NCBI GenBank assembly: GCA_900550585.1
Contig: URST01000036.1
Location: forward strand, 1 to 20,228
Origin: an uncultured Eubacteriales bacterium
Lineage (GTDB): Bacteria; Bacillota; Clostridia; Oscillospirales; Oscillospiraceae
DNA: 20,228 nucleotides
Direction: 5' to 3'
In this document: positions 6,890-15,864 of the stretch, in pieces
How positions within the stretch are numbered: position 1 is the first letter of the stretch
Layout: every line of letters begins with the position of its first letter
The notes under the pieces: model-generated
Told to the model about the DNA's origin: nothing
Databases searched by the model: none
Seen by the model: the letters and a program-made list of their open reading frames with translations, nothing else
Program-made: the position numbers and the translations under genes

Positions 6890-9800
6890 TCAGTACGAAT
6901 TGTTGGCGTTGTAGACGATTTTGCTCTCATCCTTGAGGACATCGTTTTCCGCTTCAATGCGGATGCCCTTCCACTGGGTATAGCTGCCCTTGTAGAACAC
7001 GCGGGTCAGGGCGGAGCACCCGTAGAATGCCCCATACTTGATGGTTTGCATGCTGGCCGGCATGTACACATACTGGAGGGCGGTGCAGCCAAAGAACGCA
7101 TACTGTTTGATCAGAGTGGCACCGTGTATCCCCACGCGGGTCAGGGCCGTGCAGTCGGTGAAAGCCTTCTCGCCGATGGATTTCACCGTGTTGGGGATGG
7201 ATATCTCCTGCAGCGAGGTGCATTTGTAAAACACGCTGTCGCCCATCTCCTGCAGGGAGCGGGTAGAGACCGTTTTCAGCTTCGAGCAGCTATTGAAGGC
7301 CTTGGTGCCGAAATAGTGGACATCGCCGGTGCCTATGCTGCTGAGGTTAAAGCAATTCGAGAACACGCCTTCCTCGAATCGTCTGACCTTGCTGAGGTTG
7401 GTGACGGTGGTCAGCTTCCGGCAGTAGACAAAGGCATAGGCGCCTATCGTTGTGACACTGGCCGGGATCTTCAAGGTGAGCAGTTCTCTGTTGTTGGTAA
7501 AGGCGTAGGCCTCGATGGTGGTCACCGTGCTGGGAATGACATAATTATTCTCCGTGATCATTCGGCCATCCACCAGCACGGTTTTGTCCTTGCTCCAGAC
7601 CGCTCTGTCCTCGCTGACATAATTGGGATTGTCGGCATCCACCCGGAGGAGGGCTTCCGTATAGGCAAACGCGCCGGCTCCCAGCGAGGTGACTGTCTTG
7701 GGGATATCCGCATAGTTGAGACGGTTGCAGCCTCTGAACGCACACTCACCGATGGTGGTGACGCTGTTCAGGGACACCACGGTCATATATGCGCAGGCGC
7801 CGAACGCATACGTTCCCAGTGTGCGGACCGAGTCCGGGAGCTTGACGGAATACAGCTTGCAGTTGGCGAATGCCCGATCCTCAATGGTGGTCAGCGAGCT
7901 GCCGAACTTGACGGATGTCATGTCGGCACACCCCTCAAATGCCGATGGGCCGATGGTCGTGATGCTGTCCGGCAGGGTCAGCTTCTGGAATTTGCCGCCG
8001 GCAAACGCCCGTTCGCCGATGGTGGTGACGCCCTCGCTGATGGTCAGGTCGGTGATGGGGCAGCCGTCAAACAGTCCCGCCTCGATGCTGGTCAGGCCGC
8101 CGCCCAGCTTCACCGTGGCCAGCGCCGTACAGCCGCTGAAGGCATTTTCCCCGATGGAGGTGACGCTGTCAGGGATGACAACAGACGCCAGAGACGTGCA
8201 GCCGGCAAAGGCGGACTCACCGATGGTGGTGACGCCCTCCGGGATAGTGATGGATGTCAGGGCTGTGCAGTTGTAGAAGGCTTCGGCCGGGATCTCGGTC
8301 AGCGAGCTGCCCAGCGTGACGGAGGCCAGAGACGCGCAGCCGGAGAATGCGCTGCCGCCGATGGATGTGACCGTGTCGGAAATGCTGACGGATTTCAGCG
8401 CGCATTTAGAAAAGGCACCGCTGCCGATGGAGGTAAGTGCGGCAGGCAGGTCCGCGGAATTCAGCTGCTTGCAGCCGTAAAAGGCATAGCCGCCGATGGT
8501 GGTAAGCGTGGCGGGCAGCTTGACCGTTCCCAAGGATGTGCAGCTGCTGAACGTAAAACCACCAATGGCCGTGACGCCCTCCGGAATGGCGATGGATGTC
8601 AGCGACGTACAGCCGCTGAACGCGGAATCGCCGATGGCAGTAACGTTTTTCGGAATGCTGACGGATCTCAGCGCCGTGCAGTTTCCGAAGGCGCCCTGTC
8701 CGATGGAGGTGAGGCTCTCCGGCAGCTGTACGGCGGTCAGCTGTCCACTGTCCTCGCAGAAGGCGCAGCTGCCCACGGATGTGACGCCCTCCTCGATCAC
8801 GACGCTGCGCACCGCCGGCATGTAGACCGTCCATGGCCGCGTGTACCACTCGGAGTTGCTGCTGCCGCTCATCCGCCGGAAATCGTTCATGGGGCCGCTG
8901 CCGCGGATGGTCAGCGTACCGTCCACCGTGTAGGTCCACTGCACCTTGTCGTACTCGCCCATTTCATACGGGCCGCAGCTGCCGGCACCGTTGATGCCGT
9001 CGGCGCTGAGGGTGCCGTAGCCGTAGGTCACGCTGGCGTTTTTCAGCATGCCGGAGGTATGGTTCGCGGTCAGCGTGTTCCAGTTGTACCGGTCGTTGCC
9101 ATAGAATACGCGAAGCCTGTCGTACCGGTTCCCATCCATTATGAACGCATAGTCGTCAATGGACTTCACGCTGTCCGGGATATAGATGCTGCACAGCTGC
9201 TTGCAGTTGTAAAAGGCCCGGGAACCGATGGAGGTGACGCCATTGGGAACACACATGACACGCAGCGGGCATCTGGCGAAGGTCCACGGCTCGATGGCCG
9301 TGATCTTACCGGTAATGCTGATCCACTGCAGGCCGCTGTTGCAGAAGGCGGAGTCGCCCAGTGTCAGGCTGTACGCCGTGATCCTGGCCTCGGTCAGTGC
9401 CGAGCAGTCCTGGAAGGCGCTGGCGCCGATGGTGGTGCTGCCCGTGGGGAAGGTCACCTCCGCCAGCGCGTCGCAGCCATAAAAAGCCCTGTCACCGATA
9501 GAGGAGGCATTGGGCAGCTGTACAGAGGTCAGGGATGTGCAGCCCGCAAAGGCGCCGGCACCCACAGAGACAACGCCGGAGAGATCCGCGGTGGTCAGTG
9601 ACCGACAGTACTGCATGGCTGCGTCACCGACAGACGATCCCGCGCCGGTGATGGACAGCTTCTCCAGGGATGTACAGCCGGAAAAGACGCCGCTTTCCAG
9701 CGATATTTTGCTGCCGGTCAGGGAGACCTCCGTCAGCGCCTTGCAGTCGGAGAACGCCTCCTTGCCGATGGCAGCGGAGCAGACCGCCTGCACGGAGGTC

Positions 9801-12800
9801 AGCGCCTCGCAGCTGTCAAACGCGGAGTCGCCGATGGTCTTTACAGCAGCGGGTATCCGGACGGAGGTCAGCGCATCGCAGCCGAAAAAGGCTCTTCTGC
9901 CGATGTCGGTAAGCCCCTCCGGCAGGTCAATGGCGGTCAGCGCATCGCAGTTCCAGAACGCGGAATCGCCTATGGTCTTCACGGCGGCGGGTATCCGGAC
10001 GGAGGTCAGCGCATCGCAGCTGGAAAACGTGTTGTCGGCGATGGCTGTAAGTCCCTCCGGCAGATCAACGGTCGTCAGCGCGGAGCAGCTGCTGAACGCG
10101 GAGGCGCCGATGGTCTGCACAGCGGCGGGTATCCGGATGGAGGCCAGCGCAGTGCAGCTGGAAAACGCACCATCGCCGATGGCTGTGATCCCCTCCGGCA
10201 GATCAACAGCCGTCAGCGCGGGGCAGCGCGAGAACATGTAGCTGCCCAGTGTCGTCAGCCCGCTGGGCAGTCGGACGGAGGCCAGGGACGTGCAGCCGCT
10301 GAAGGCGCCGCCCAGCTCTGTCACGCTGTCGGGAATGACGATCTCCGTCAGGGACGTGCAGCCGCTGAACGCGCTGAAGCCAATGGATGTCACGCCGGCC
10401 GGTATGGTCATCTCCGTCAGGGATGCGCAGCCCTCAAAGGCGCTGAATTCAATGGACGTCACCCCGGTGGGCAGCGTGACGCCGGTCAGGCTGGTGCAGC
10501 CCTCGAACAGGGAGTTGCTGATGGTGGTCAGGCTTTCCGGCAGCGTGATGGACGTCAGGCTGGCGCAGTCCTCGAACGCGCATCGCCCCAGCTTGGTCAC
10601 ACTGGCAGGCAGCGTGATGTCCGTCATCTCCGTGCAGCCCATGAAGGAGGAGTTGCCCACAGAGGTGACTCCCTCCTCCAGCACGATGCGGCGGATGTGC
10701 GCGGTGTGGGCGGCCCACGGTGCGGTGGATACCCATGTGCTGCCGTCATCGGCCTTACGCTGTGAGTAGTCCGCCATGGGGCCGGTGCCGCTGATGGTCA
10801 GTATGCCGTCGGCATCCAGCAGCCAGTTCAGACTGTCGCCGCAGGTGCCGGAATCGTACACGTCATCAAGGTACTGGATGATGGTGGTGGACGGGATGCC
10901 GGTGTCCGCGCCGGCGGTGGCCGCCGTCCACGCGGCACCATTGCCGCCATAAATGATCTTGCTCAGAGCCGTGCAGTTGGCAAAGGCATGATCACCCACG
11001 GCGGTCACGTCTGCACTGATGCTGACCCTGTCCAGGTTCCGGCAGTCCCGGAAGGCGTTGGCGCCGATGGAGCTGACGCCCGTCACGTCGATGACCTTCA
11101 CCATGTCCCGGTAGGGGTACCAGTCGGTGGTGCGGGCGCCCTCCGAGAAATCGTGCATGTCCCCGCTGCCCTCGATATTCAGCTGCCCCGCTGTGGTCAG
11201 CTCCCAGCTGGTGTAGTAGGTCACCCCGCTTTCGTACAGGCCGTCCTTTACGGTCAGCTTCGCACCGGCAGGCAGCTCATCGGCACTGCCTGGGATCTGC
11301 TGCCAGGCGCAGAGATCGTCGTCGTAGTACACATCCTTCAGCGACGCGCAGCCGCTGAACGCGCCGCTGCCCAGCCCTGTAAGGCCGGCGGACAGCTGCA
11401 CCGATGTCAGGTTCACACAATCGGCAAAGGCGTTGGCGCCGATATAAAGCGGCGTGCTGTAATACGGTTCGCTGAAGATGTCAAAGGACACGCTCTTGAT
11501 AAGCTGGCGATGCTCGTACCACGGCGCCGGAGAGGCGGCGCTGTAATCGTCCATGACGCAGGAGTTGCCGTTGACGACGGTGAATACCAGCGCGCCGCTG
11601 GCCACATTCAGCGACCACTTCACATTCTGACCGCAGGTGCCGGTATAGGAGGCCGTCGCGCTGACGGTATCAAAGCTCCTGCTCAGCGTCTTTCCGTCAG
11701 ACGCCACACCCCGCACCGTGTAGCTGTACAGGACGCCGTCGGCAATATCCGTGTCCTTGTAGCTGGTGCCGCTGTACTTGCCGGCGATCAGCACCCAGTT
11801 GGCATTTTTCGTGGTCTTGCGGTAGACGTTGTAGGACGCCGCACCGGCAGCCTCCTCCCAGGTGAAGGTGATGCCGCTGCTGTCGACACTGGTCTTGAGA
11901 CCCTTTACGTCCGCGGGGAACATCACGGCGGAGACACCGGTGCTATTGAAGCCGCTGCTCAGTGTTTTGCCGTCAGATGCCACGCCCCGCACTGTATAGC
12001 TGTACTTCGTGCCGGGCTCTACGTTCTTATCCACATAGCTGGTGCCGTTGTATTTATACACCACGGGCCTCCAACTGGTATCACTGGGTCCCTTGCGGTA
12101 GATGTTATACGTCACCGCGCCGGCAGCCTTCTGCCAGGTAACGGTGATGCCCGCACCGGAGGCGGCGGCGCTCGTCAGCGTGACATTGGCCGGGGGCAGG
12201 GTGGCGCTGACACCGGTGCCGTTGTATTTCGCACTGATGGACTTGCCATCTGCCGCCACGCCCCGCACCGTATAGCTGTACCTTGCGCCGACCACCACAT
12301 TCTTGTCTGTATAGCTGGTACCGCTGTACTTGTATACCACCGGTCTCCAGCTGGTATCACCAGGCCCCTTGCGGTAGACGTTGTACGTCGCCGCACCCGC
12401 CGCAGTCTTCCAGGTCACGACGATGGTGCTGCCGCTGTACCGGGCGCCGGACAGCGTCACCGTCTCCGGCGCCTTGGGCACCGTATTGCCCACGCCCGCA
12501 CCGTTAAATCCTTTGCTGAGCGCCCTATTATCCGAAGCGACGCCCCGCACCGTATAGATGTACCTTGCACCAGGCGTGACCTTTGTGTCCATATAGCTGG
12601 TGCCATTAACGAAATAACCCACCGGTTTCCAGCTTGTGTCACCGGGTCCCTTGCGGTAGACGTTGTATGTCGCCGCGCCCGCCGCCGCCTGCCACGTCAC
12701 CACAATGGAGGTGCCGCTGACAGCGGCACCAGACAGCGTCACGTCGGCGGGAAGCATCACGGCGGAAACACCGGTGCTATTGAAGCCGCTGCTCAGTGTT

Positions 12801-14674
12801 TTGCCATCGGATGCCACGCCCCGCACCGTATAACTGTACTTGGTGCCGGGCTCTACGTTCTTATCCACATAGCTGGTGCCGTTGTATTTGTATGCCACCG
12901 GCCTCCAATTGGTATCGCTGGGCGCCTTGCGGTAGATATTGTATGTCGCCGCGCCGGCAGCCTTCTGCCAGGTGACGGTGATGCCCGCGCCGGAGGCAGC
13001 AGCCTTCGTCAGCGTGACGTTGACCGGGGGCATGGTGGTACTGACACCCGCGTTGTCCCAGCTCTTGCTGAGCACGGTGCCGTTGGAGGCCACGCCGCGC
13101 ACGGTGTAGCTGTACTTCGCGCCGGGCGTCACGTTCTTATCTGTATAGCTGGTGCCGCTGTACTTGTATGCCACCGGTCTCCAGCTGGTATCGCCGGGGC
13201 CCTTACGGTAGATATTGTACGTCGCCGCGTTCAGGGCCGCTTTCCACTTCACCACAATGCCGCTGCCGCTGGCCGCGGCGGAGAGCAGCTTCACCGTGGC
13301 GGGCTCTGTGGGCGCTGTAGTGGAGACGCCGCTCTGATCCCAGCTCTTACTCAGGGTCTGGCCGTCACGGGCCACGCCGCGCACCGTATAGCTGTACTTT
13401 GCGCCGCCCTTGATGCCGGTATCCTGATAGCTGGTACCGTTCTGCTTATAGGCCAATGCTTTCCAGCTGGTATCTCCCGGGCCTTTGCGGTACACGTTGT
13501 ATGTCACCGCGCCCGCCGCCGCCTGCCATGTCACCTTGATGCAGCCGTCACCGGGTGTGGCGGCGGTCAGCGTGACATCCGCCGGGGCTGCCGAAGCCGT
13601 GGCGGCGGAAACGCCCGTCTCATTCTTGCTGAGACTGACATACTCGCCGTTCACACCCTCCACCGTATAGTAGTAGGTGGTGTCCGGCTCCACCGATGTA
13701 TCCAGATACTGACCGCCGGTAGCGCTGCTGGTCAGGATCTTCCAGTAGCCGAACGGCAGATCCCTGCGGTAGACGCGGTAGGTCTCCGCCACGGGATCGG
13801 TCTGCCAGGTGACGGTAATGCCGCTTCTGTCGGCAGTGGCTCTGTTCAGCGCGATGGTGCCGGGGTACGGGGAGTAGTCCTCGCGCATAATGGTCATCTG
13901 TTCTCTGGAGTATACCTTGGCGTAGTCACCATCGATGCTGTAGCTGCTCGCCGACTTGGTGCCGCGAAGGACACAGTTGCTGGTGCTGGCGTCCACAATG
14001 TATCTGCGGCCGTGGAGATTCACCACGTTCCAGTTGTAGCCGCCCTTGTAGATCTCCACCTCGCCGTTCCACTTGGTGACGCTGCCGAGGTACTGGAGCT
14101 TTGCCGCGGTAGTACCCGGGAAATTGGGCATGCTGTTCTGCGCGGTCTTGATGTTGGTCAGCAGCTTCTCATAGTCCGTGCCGGAGTCCGCCCCCCGATC
14201 CGGCCCGCCGGGGACGCCGACAACATAATTGATGTTGGTGTGATAGATATCATTGCTGTTGGCGCGGTATTCGCTCTTGACGTTGAAATACCACATATTC
14301 ATCTGATCATGGCTCGTGGGATTACCGAGGCCGGAGATCCAGTACCGTTCCCATGTGGTATCTGTCCGCAGCGCATCCCATACCCGTTCACGCTGCGCCT
14401 CCGTCAGGGTATAGCCGCAGTCGATGACCGTGTAGTTCCAAGTGCCTTTGGCGATGGAATAGATCTCTCTGTACAGCTTGTCATAGGCCGCCCGCTCCAG
14501 CTCCTCCAGGTTCCGCGCACCCGGCCCGCCGGACGCGGCGCTGTACGCCGCCGTCTGCGCGGAGGACGCGGTGAGCTGCCGGGTCTCTGCCGCCCATGCG
14601 GCTGTGACCTCCAGCGGCAGCAGTCCCACCGTCATCAGCACCGCCAGGCACATTGAAACGATCCGCTTCTTCAT
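6890..14674 (-). CDS. Giant secreted BspA-like leucine-rich-repeat protein with fibronectin-III repeats
   Basis: 2594 residues. Domains in order: signal peptide (MKKR, hydrophobic core, cleavage likely near Ala-Trp-Ala-Ala, residue 29); a transglutaminase-like domain ending near residue 230 (NWNVV...RRYIVDAST); eight fibronectin-III-like repeats of about 92 residues (270-1010); then about 50 BspA/TpLRR units of 22-23 residues with the pattern IG..AF.gC.sLt.v.lP, broken by four modules with W.l...G.L.I.GsG.M.D (near 1011, 1146, 1271 and 1896). It ends in W.GI.I...N..L...IVYN, a usual close for BspA proteins. No LPXTG, SLH, dockerin or C-terminal membrane segment is visible, so surface attachment is unexplained. 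BspA-type repeats in other bacteria bind host matrix proteins or other bacteria; an adhesion role is inference. Start: ATG at 14674 with AGGGAGAGG upstream; a frame open to 14701 has no better site. Confidence 0.93.
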   Translation of the reverse strand: MKKRIVSMCLAVLMTVGLLPLEVTAAWAAETRQLTASSAQTAAYSAASGGPGARNLEELERAAYDKLYREIYSIAKGTWNYTVIDCGYTLTEAQRERVWDALRTDTTWERYWISGLGNPTSHDQMNMWYFNVKSEYRANSNDIYHTNINYVVGVPGGPDRGADSGTDYEKLLTNIKTAQNSMPNFPGTTAAKLQYLGSVTKWNGEVEIYKGGYNWNVVNLHGRRYIVDASTSNCVLRGTKSASSYSIDGDYAKVYSREQMTIMREDYSPYPGTIALNRATADRSGITVTWQTDPVAETYRVYRRDLPFGYWKILTSSATGGQYLDTSVEPDTTYYYTVEGVNGEYVSLSKNETGVSAATASAAPADVTLTAATPGDGCIKVTWQAAAGAVTYNVYRKGPGDTSWKALAYKQNGTSYQDTGIKGGAKYSYTVRGVARDGQTLSKSWDQSGVSTTAPTEPATVKLLSAAASGSGIVVKWKAALNAATYNIYRKGPGDTSWRPVAYKYSGTSYTDKNVTPGAKYSYTVRGVASNGTVLSKSWDNAGVSTTMPPVNVTLTKAAASGAGITVTWQKAAGAATYNIYRKAPSDTNWRPVAYKYNGTSYVDKNVEPGTKYSYTVRGVASDGKTLSSGFNSTGVSAVMLPADVTLSGAAVSGTSIVVTWQAAAGAATYNVYRKGPGDTSWKPVGYFVNGTSYMDTKVTPGARYIYTVRGVASDNRALSKGFNGAGVGNTVPKAPETVTLSGARYSGSTIVVTWKTAAGAATYNVYRKGPGDTSWRPVVYKYSGTSYTDKNVVVGARYSYTVRGVAADGKSISAKYNGTGVSATLPPANVTLTSAAASGAGITVTWQKAAGAVTYNIYRKGPSDTSWRPVVYKYNGTSYVDKNVEPGTKYSYTVRGVASDGKTLSSGFNSTGVSAVMFPADVKGLKTSVDSSGITFTWEEAAGAASYNVYRKTTKNANWVLIAGKYSGTSYKDTDIADGVLYSYTVRGVASDGKTLSRSFDTVSATASYTGTCGQNVKWSLNVASGALVFTVVNGNSCVMDDYSAASPAPWYEHRQLIKSVSFDIFSEPYYSTPLYIGANAFADCVNLTSVQLSAGLTGLGSGAFSGCASLKDVYYDDDLCAWQQIPGSADELPAGAKLTVKDGLYESGVTYYTSWELTTAGQLNIEGSGDMHDFSEGARTTDWYPYRDMVKVIDVTGVSSIGANAFRDCRNLDRVSISADVTAVGDHAFANCTALSKIIYGGNGAAWTAATAGADTGIPSTTIIQYLDDVYDSGTCGDSLNWLLDADGILTISGTGPMADYSQRKADDGSTWVSTAPWAAHTAHIRRIVLEEGVTSVGNSSFMGCTEMTDITLPASVTKLGRCAFEDCASLTSITLPESLTTISNSLFEGCTSLTGVTLPTGVTSIEFSAFEGCASLTEMTIPAGVTSIGFSAFSGCTSLTEIVIPDSVTELGGAFSGCTSLASVRLPSGLTTLGSYMFSRCPALTAVDLPEGITAIGDGAFSSCTALASIRIPAAVQTIGASAFSSCSALTTVDLPEGLTAIADNTFSSCDALTSVRIPAAVKTIGDSAFWNCDALTAIDLPEGLTDIGRRAFFGCDALTSVRIPAAVKTIGDSAFDSCEALTSVQAVCSAAIGKEAFSDCKALTEVSLTGSKISLESGVFSGCTSLEKLSITGAGSSVGDAAMQYCRSLTTADLSGVVSVGAGAFAGCTSLTSVQLPNASSIGDRAFYGCDALAEVTFPTGSTTIGASAFQDCSALTEARITAYSLTLGDSAFCNSGLQWISITGKITAIEPWTFARCPLRVMCVPNGVTSIGSRAFYNCKQLCSIYIPDSVKSIDDYAFIMDGNRYDRLRVFYGNDRYNWNTLTANHTSGMLKNASVTYGYGTLSADGINGAGSCGPYEMGEYDKVQWTYTVDGTLTIRGSGPMNDFRRMSGSSNSEWYTRPWTVYMPAVRSVVIEEGVTSVGSCAFCEDSGQLTAVQLPESLTSIGQGAFGNCTALRSVSIPKNVTAIGDSAFSGCTSLTSIAIPEGVTAIGGFTFSSCTSLGTVKLPATLTTIGGYAFYGCKQLNSADLPAALTSIGSGAFSKCALKSVSISDTVTSIGGSAFSGCASLASVTLGSSLTEIPAEAFYNCTALTSITIPEGVTTIGESAFAGCTSLASVVIPDSVTSIGENAFSGCTALATVKLGGGLTSIEAGLFDGCPITDLTISEGVTTIGERAFAGGKFQKLTLPDSITTIGPSAFEGCADMTSVKFGSSLTTIEDRAFANCKLYSVKLPDSVRTLGTYAFGACAYMTVVSLNSVTTIGECAFRGCNRLNYADIPKTVTSLGAGAFAYTEALLRVDADNPNYVSEDRAVWSKDKTVLVDGRMITENNYVIPSTVTTIEAYAFTNNRELLTLKIPASVTTIGAYAFVYCRKLTTVTNLSKVRRFEEGVFSNCFNLSSIGTGDVHYFGTKAFNSCSKLKTVSTRSLQEMGDSVFYKCTSLQEISIPNTVKSIGEKAFTDCTALTRVGIHGATLIKQYAFFGCTALQYVYMPASMQTIKYGAFYGCSALTRVFYKGSYTQWKGIRIEAENDVLKDESKIVYNANNSY
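9815..10228 (-). repeat. Three tandem 138-bp units in the LRR region
   Basis: The word GCGGGTATCCGG recurs at 9849, 9987 and 10125, exactly 138 bases apart. In protein terms this is a 46-residue pair of LRR units: one reads ALT.vDLPEGlTaI, the next AL.SvRIPAAVkTIG.SAF, three times in a row. It indicates recent unequal duplication of two-repeat blocks within the gene. Confidence 0.8.
11650..13860 (-). repeat. Eight fibronectin-III-like repeats inside the giant gene
   Basis: Eight units of about 276 bases, each encoding a motif series ITVTWQ...AATYNvYRKGPgDTSW, GTSY.D, YSYTVRGVASDGKTLS and GVS. Unit 1 (nearest the N-terminus) and unit 8 are the most divergent. Units 4 and 7, 834 bases apart (three unit lengths), are nearly identical over about 90 residues. 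Confidence 0.85.
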
Positions 14675-14745
14675 ACGATCCTCTCCCTTTTGCGCGCACA
14701 TCGCGCTTTATGAAATTTGCCGAACCGGCACATTTATTCGGTACT

Positions 14746-14773
14746 ACTATATCACGCTTTGTGGAAAAAACAA
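14746..14773 (-). promoter_or_regulatory. Probable promoter of the giant LRR gene
   Basis: Minus-strand TTGTTT (14768-14773), 16-base spacer, TATAGT (14746-14751). The leader would be about 65 bases. Confidence 0.55.
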
Positions 14774-14820
14774 TATGCGTGCTGCATAGTATTGCCCCTT
14801 TTTTGCCTGTTCTGCACAAA

Positions 14821-14845
14821 AAAAGAACGGCTCTGCCGTTCTTTT
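14821..14845 (-). terminator. Intrinsic terminator of the CPBP protease gene
   Basis: AAAAGAACGG (14821-14830) and CCGTTCTTTT (14836-14845), a perfect 10-bp stem with loop CTCTG; on the minus strand it continues into a run of seven T. It lies 21 bases after the stop codon of the CPBP gene. Confidence 0.85.
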
Positions 14846-14866
14846 CTTTCGTCAGATGTGCTGCGG

Positions 14867-15709
14867 TCACGCAGACGGCGGATATGCCTCCCCGGAGGCC
14901 GACGCCGCCGTCAGTGCCGCAGCGCCGCGGCGGCAGAGCACACAGCCCGCCGCGGACACCGCCGCCATGACGAGCAGCGCGTACCCGCTCTCCGCCGCGC
15001 CGCCGAAAAGCCCCAGCGGATCGTTCGTGGCGTTGAAGGCGGCATGGGCGGCAAAGCCCGGCAGGATGCTGCCGGTGCGGCTGCGGAGGAGACCGAAAAC
15101 CAGTCCCATCAGGAACGCATAGGCCATCTGGACGGGTGTGCCGTGGGTCACGCCGAACAGCACGGCCTGCAGTACCACTGCCGCCCACACGGGCATGGCC
15201 CGTTCCAGCCGGGTCTGGATGACACCGCGGAACATCAGTTCCTCCGCCAACGGCCCCGCGGCCGCGATGGACAGCGCCGGGATCAGTCCGGTGGACAGCA
15301 GGAGCTCCATATGGTCGTTATAGTCGGACAGCCACACCGCCGGCAGCAGCGCCAGCGCCAGTTCTACCACCACGAAAAGGCCCACAGCGGCGAAGGCGCA
15401 GAAGGCTGCCGTCCAGCCGGAGCAGCGGCGCAAGGCCACCGCCTCTCCCAGCGGCCTGTGCCGTAGCCAGAACCACAGCAGTATCGCCGCCGTGGTCAGC
15501 AGATAGCTCGTCAGCACCGCCGTCTCCGCGCCGCCAAGCACGCTTCCGGCATCCGCTCCGCCGGGGGACAGCGACGCGCCGGCCACGGCAATGGCGGCGT
15601 AGATGATGCCCGCCAGAAACTGGACCGCCAGAAAGAACAGCAGGTACAGCAGGGACTTGCCCAGTGCCGTGAGAACGCCCTTTGCGGAATATGCGGGTCT
15701 GCTTTCCAT
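14867..15709 (-). CDS. CPBP family intramembrane glutamic endopeptidase
   Basis: 280 residues with about seven or eight hydrophobic segments. The CPBP/Abi (CAAX-type) protease motifs are in order: AEELMFRG (155-162; Glu156, Glu157, Arg161), FGVTH (185-189; His189) and HAAFN (222-226; His222, Asn226). Known of the family: membrane-embedded proteases related to Rce1; some bacterial members take part in bacteriocin self-immunity or protein processing. No bacteriocin genes are visible nearby, so the substrate is unknown. Start: the ATG at 15709 has AAAGGAG with 8 bases spacing; the frame stays open upstream to 16114 but that part lies over the opposite-frame PhzF gene. The gene has a probable promoter at 15736-15764, with two palindromes just upstream that may be operators, and a terminator at 14821-14845. 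Confidence 0.88.
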   Translation of the reverse strand: MESRPAYSAKGVLTALGKSLLYLLFFLAVQFLAGIIYAAIAVAGASLSPGGADAGSVLGGAETAVLTSYLLTTAAILLWFWLRHRPLGEAVALRRCSGWTAAFCAFAAVGLFVVVELALALLPAVWLSDYNDHMELLLSTGLIPALSIAAAGPLAEELMFRGVIQTRLERAMPVWAAVVLQAVLFGVTHGTPVQMAYAFLMGLVFGLLRSRTGSILPGFAAHAAFNATNDPLGLFGGAAESGYALLVMAAVSAAGCVLCRRGAAALTAASASGEAYPPSA

Positions 15710-15735
15710 GTCAACAGCTCCTTTCCTTTTGCCGC

Positions 15736-15764
15736 AGGATAGCATCCCTGCGCCGCATCGTCCA
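15736..15764 (-). promoter_or_regulatory. Possible extended -10 promoter for the CPBP gene
   Basis: Minus-strand TGGACG (15759-15764), 17-base spacer, TATCCT (15736-15741) preceded by TGC, which makes an extended -10 element. The -35 is weak, which fits a promoter needing an activator. Confidence 0.45.
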
Positions 15765-15765
15765 C

Positions 15766-15809
15766 CAACCTCAGGTTGCACCGGCGCAAAACCGCGCAAC
15801 TTCAGGTTG
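15766..15809. promoter_or_regulatory. Pair of 13-bp palindromes, likely operator sites
   Basis: CAACCTCAGGTTG (15766-15778, perfect palindrome) and CAACTTCAGGTTG (15797-15809, one mismatch). The centres are 31 bases apart, close to three helical turns. The first lies one base beyond the putative -35 of the CPBP gene, so centres fall near -43 and -74. The regulator is not identified. Confidence 0.55.
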
Positions 15810-15821
15810 TCAGCCCGCGAA

Positions 15822-15854
15822 AAGAGGGGGAGAACCCGGCGTTCTCCCCCTCTT
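15822..15854 (-). terminator. Terminator hairpin of the PhzF-family gene
   Basis: AAGAGGGGGAGAAC (15822-15835) with its exact complement at 15841-15854, a 14-bp stem and 5-base loop; the T tail on the minus strand is short (TTTT). It lies 10 bases after the stop codon. Confidence 0.75.
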
Positions 15855-15864
15855 GGCGGCTTTT

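Noticed and set aside
6875..9601. A plus-strand open frame of 908 codons opposite the LRR array
   Set aside because: Low-complexity Gly/Asp/Ala/Arg translation mirroring the LRR repeats; it begins inside the shared terminator hairpin and lacks a ribosome binding site.
6890..11460. A CRISPR array suggested by regularly spaced repeated words
   Set aside because: The spacing (66-69 and 138 bp) is that of coding LRR units in an intact reading frame, with diverged repeats and no unique spacers.
10988..14656. A plus-strand open frame of 1222 codons opposite the fibronectin/LRR gene
   Set aside because: It is the antisense shadow of a GC-rich repetitive gene: the translation is His/Arg/Ala-rich, repetitive, has no known motif and no ribosome binding site, while the minus-strand frame has a signal peptide and clear domains.
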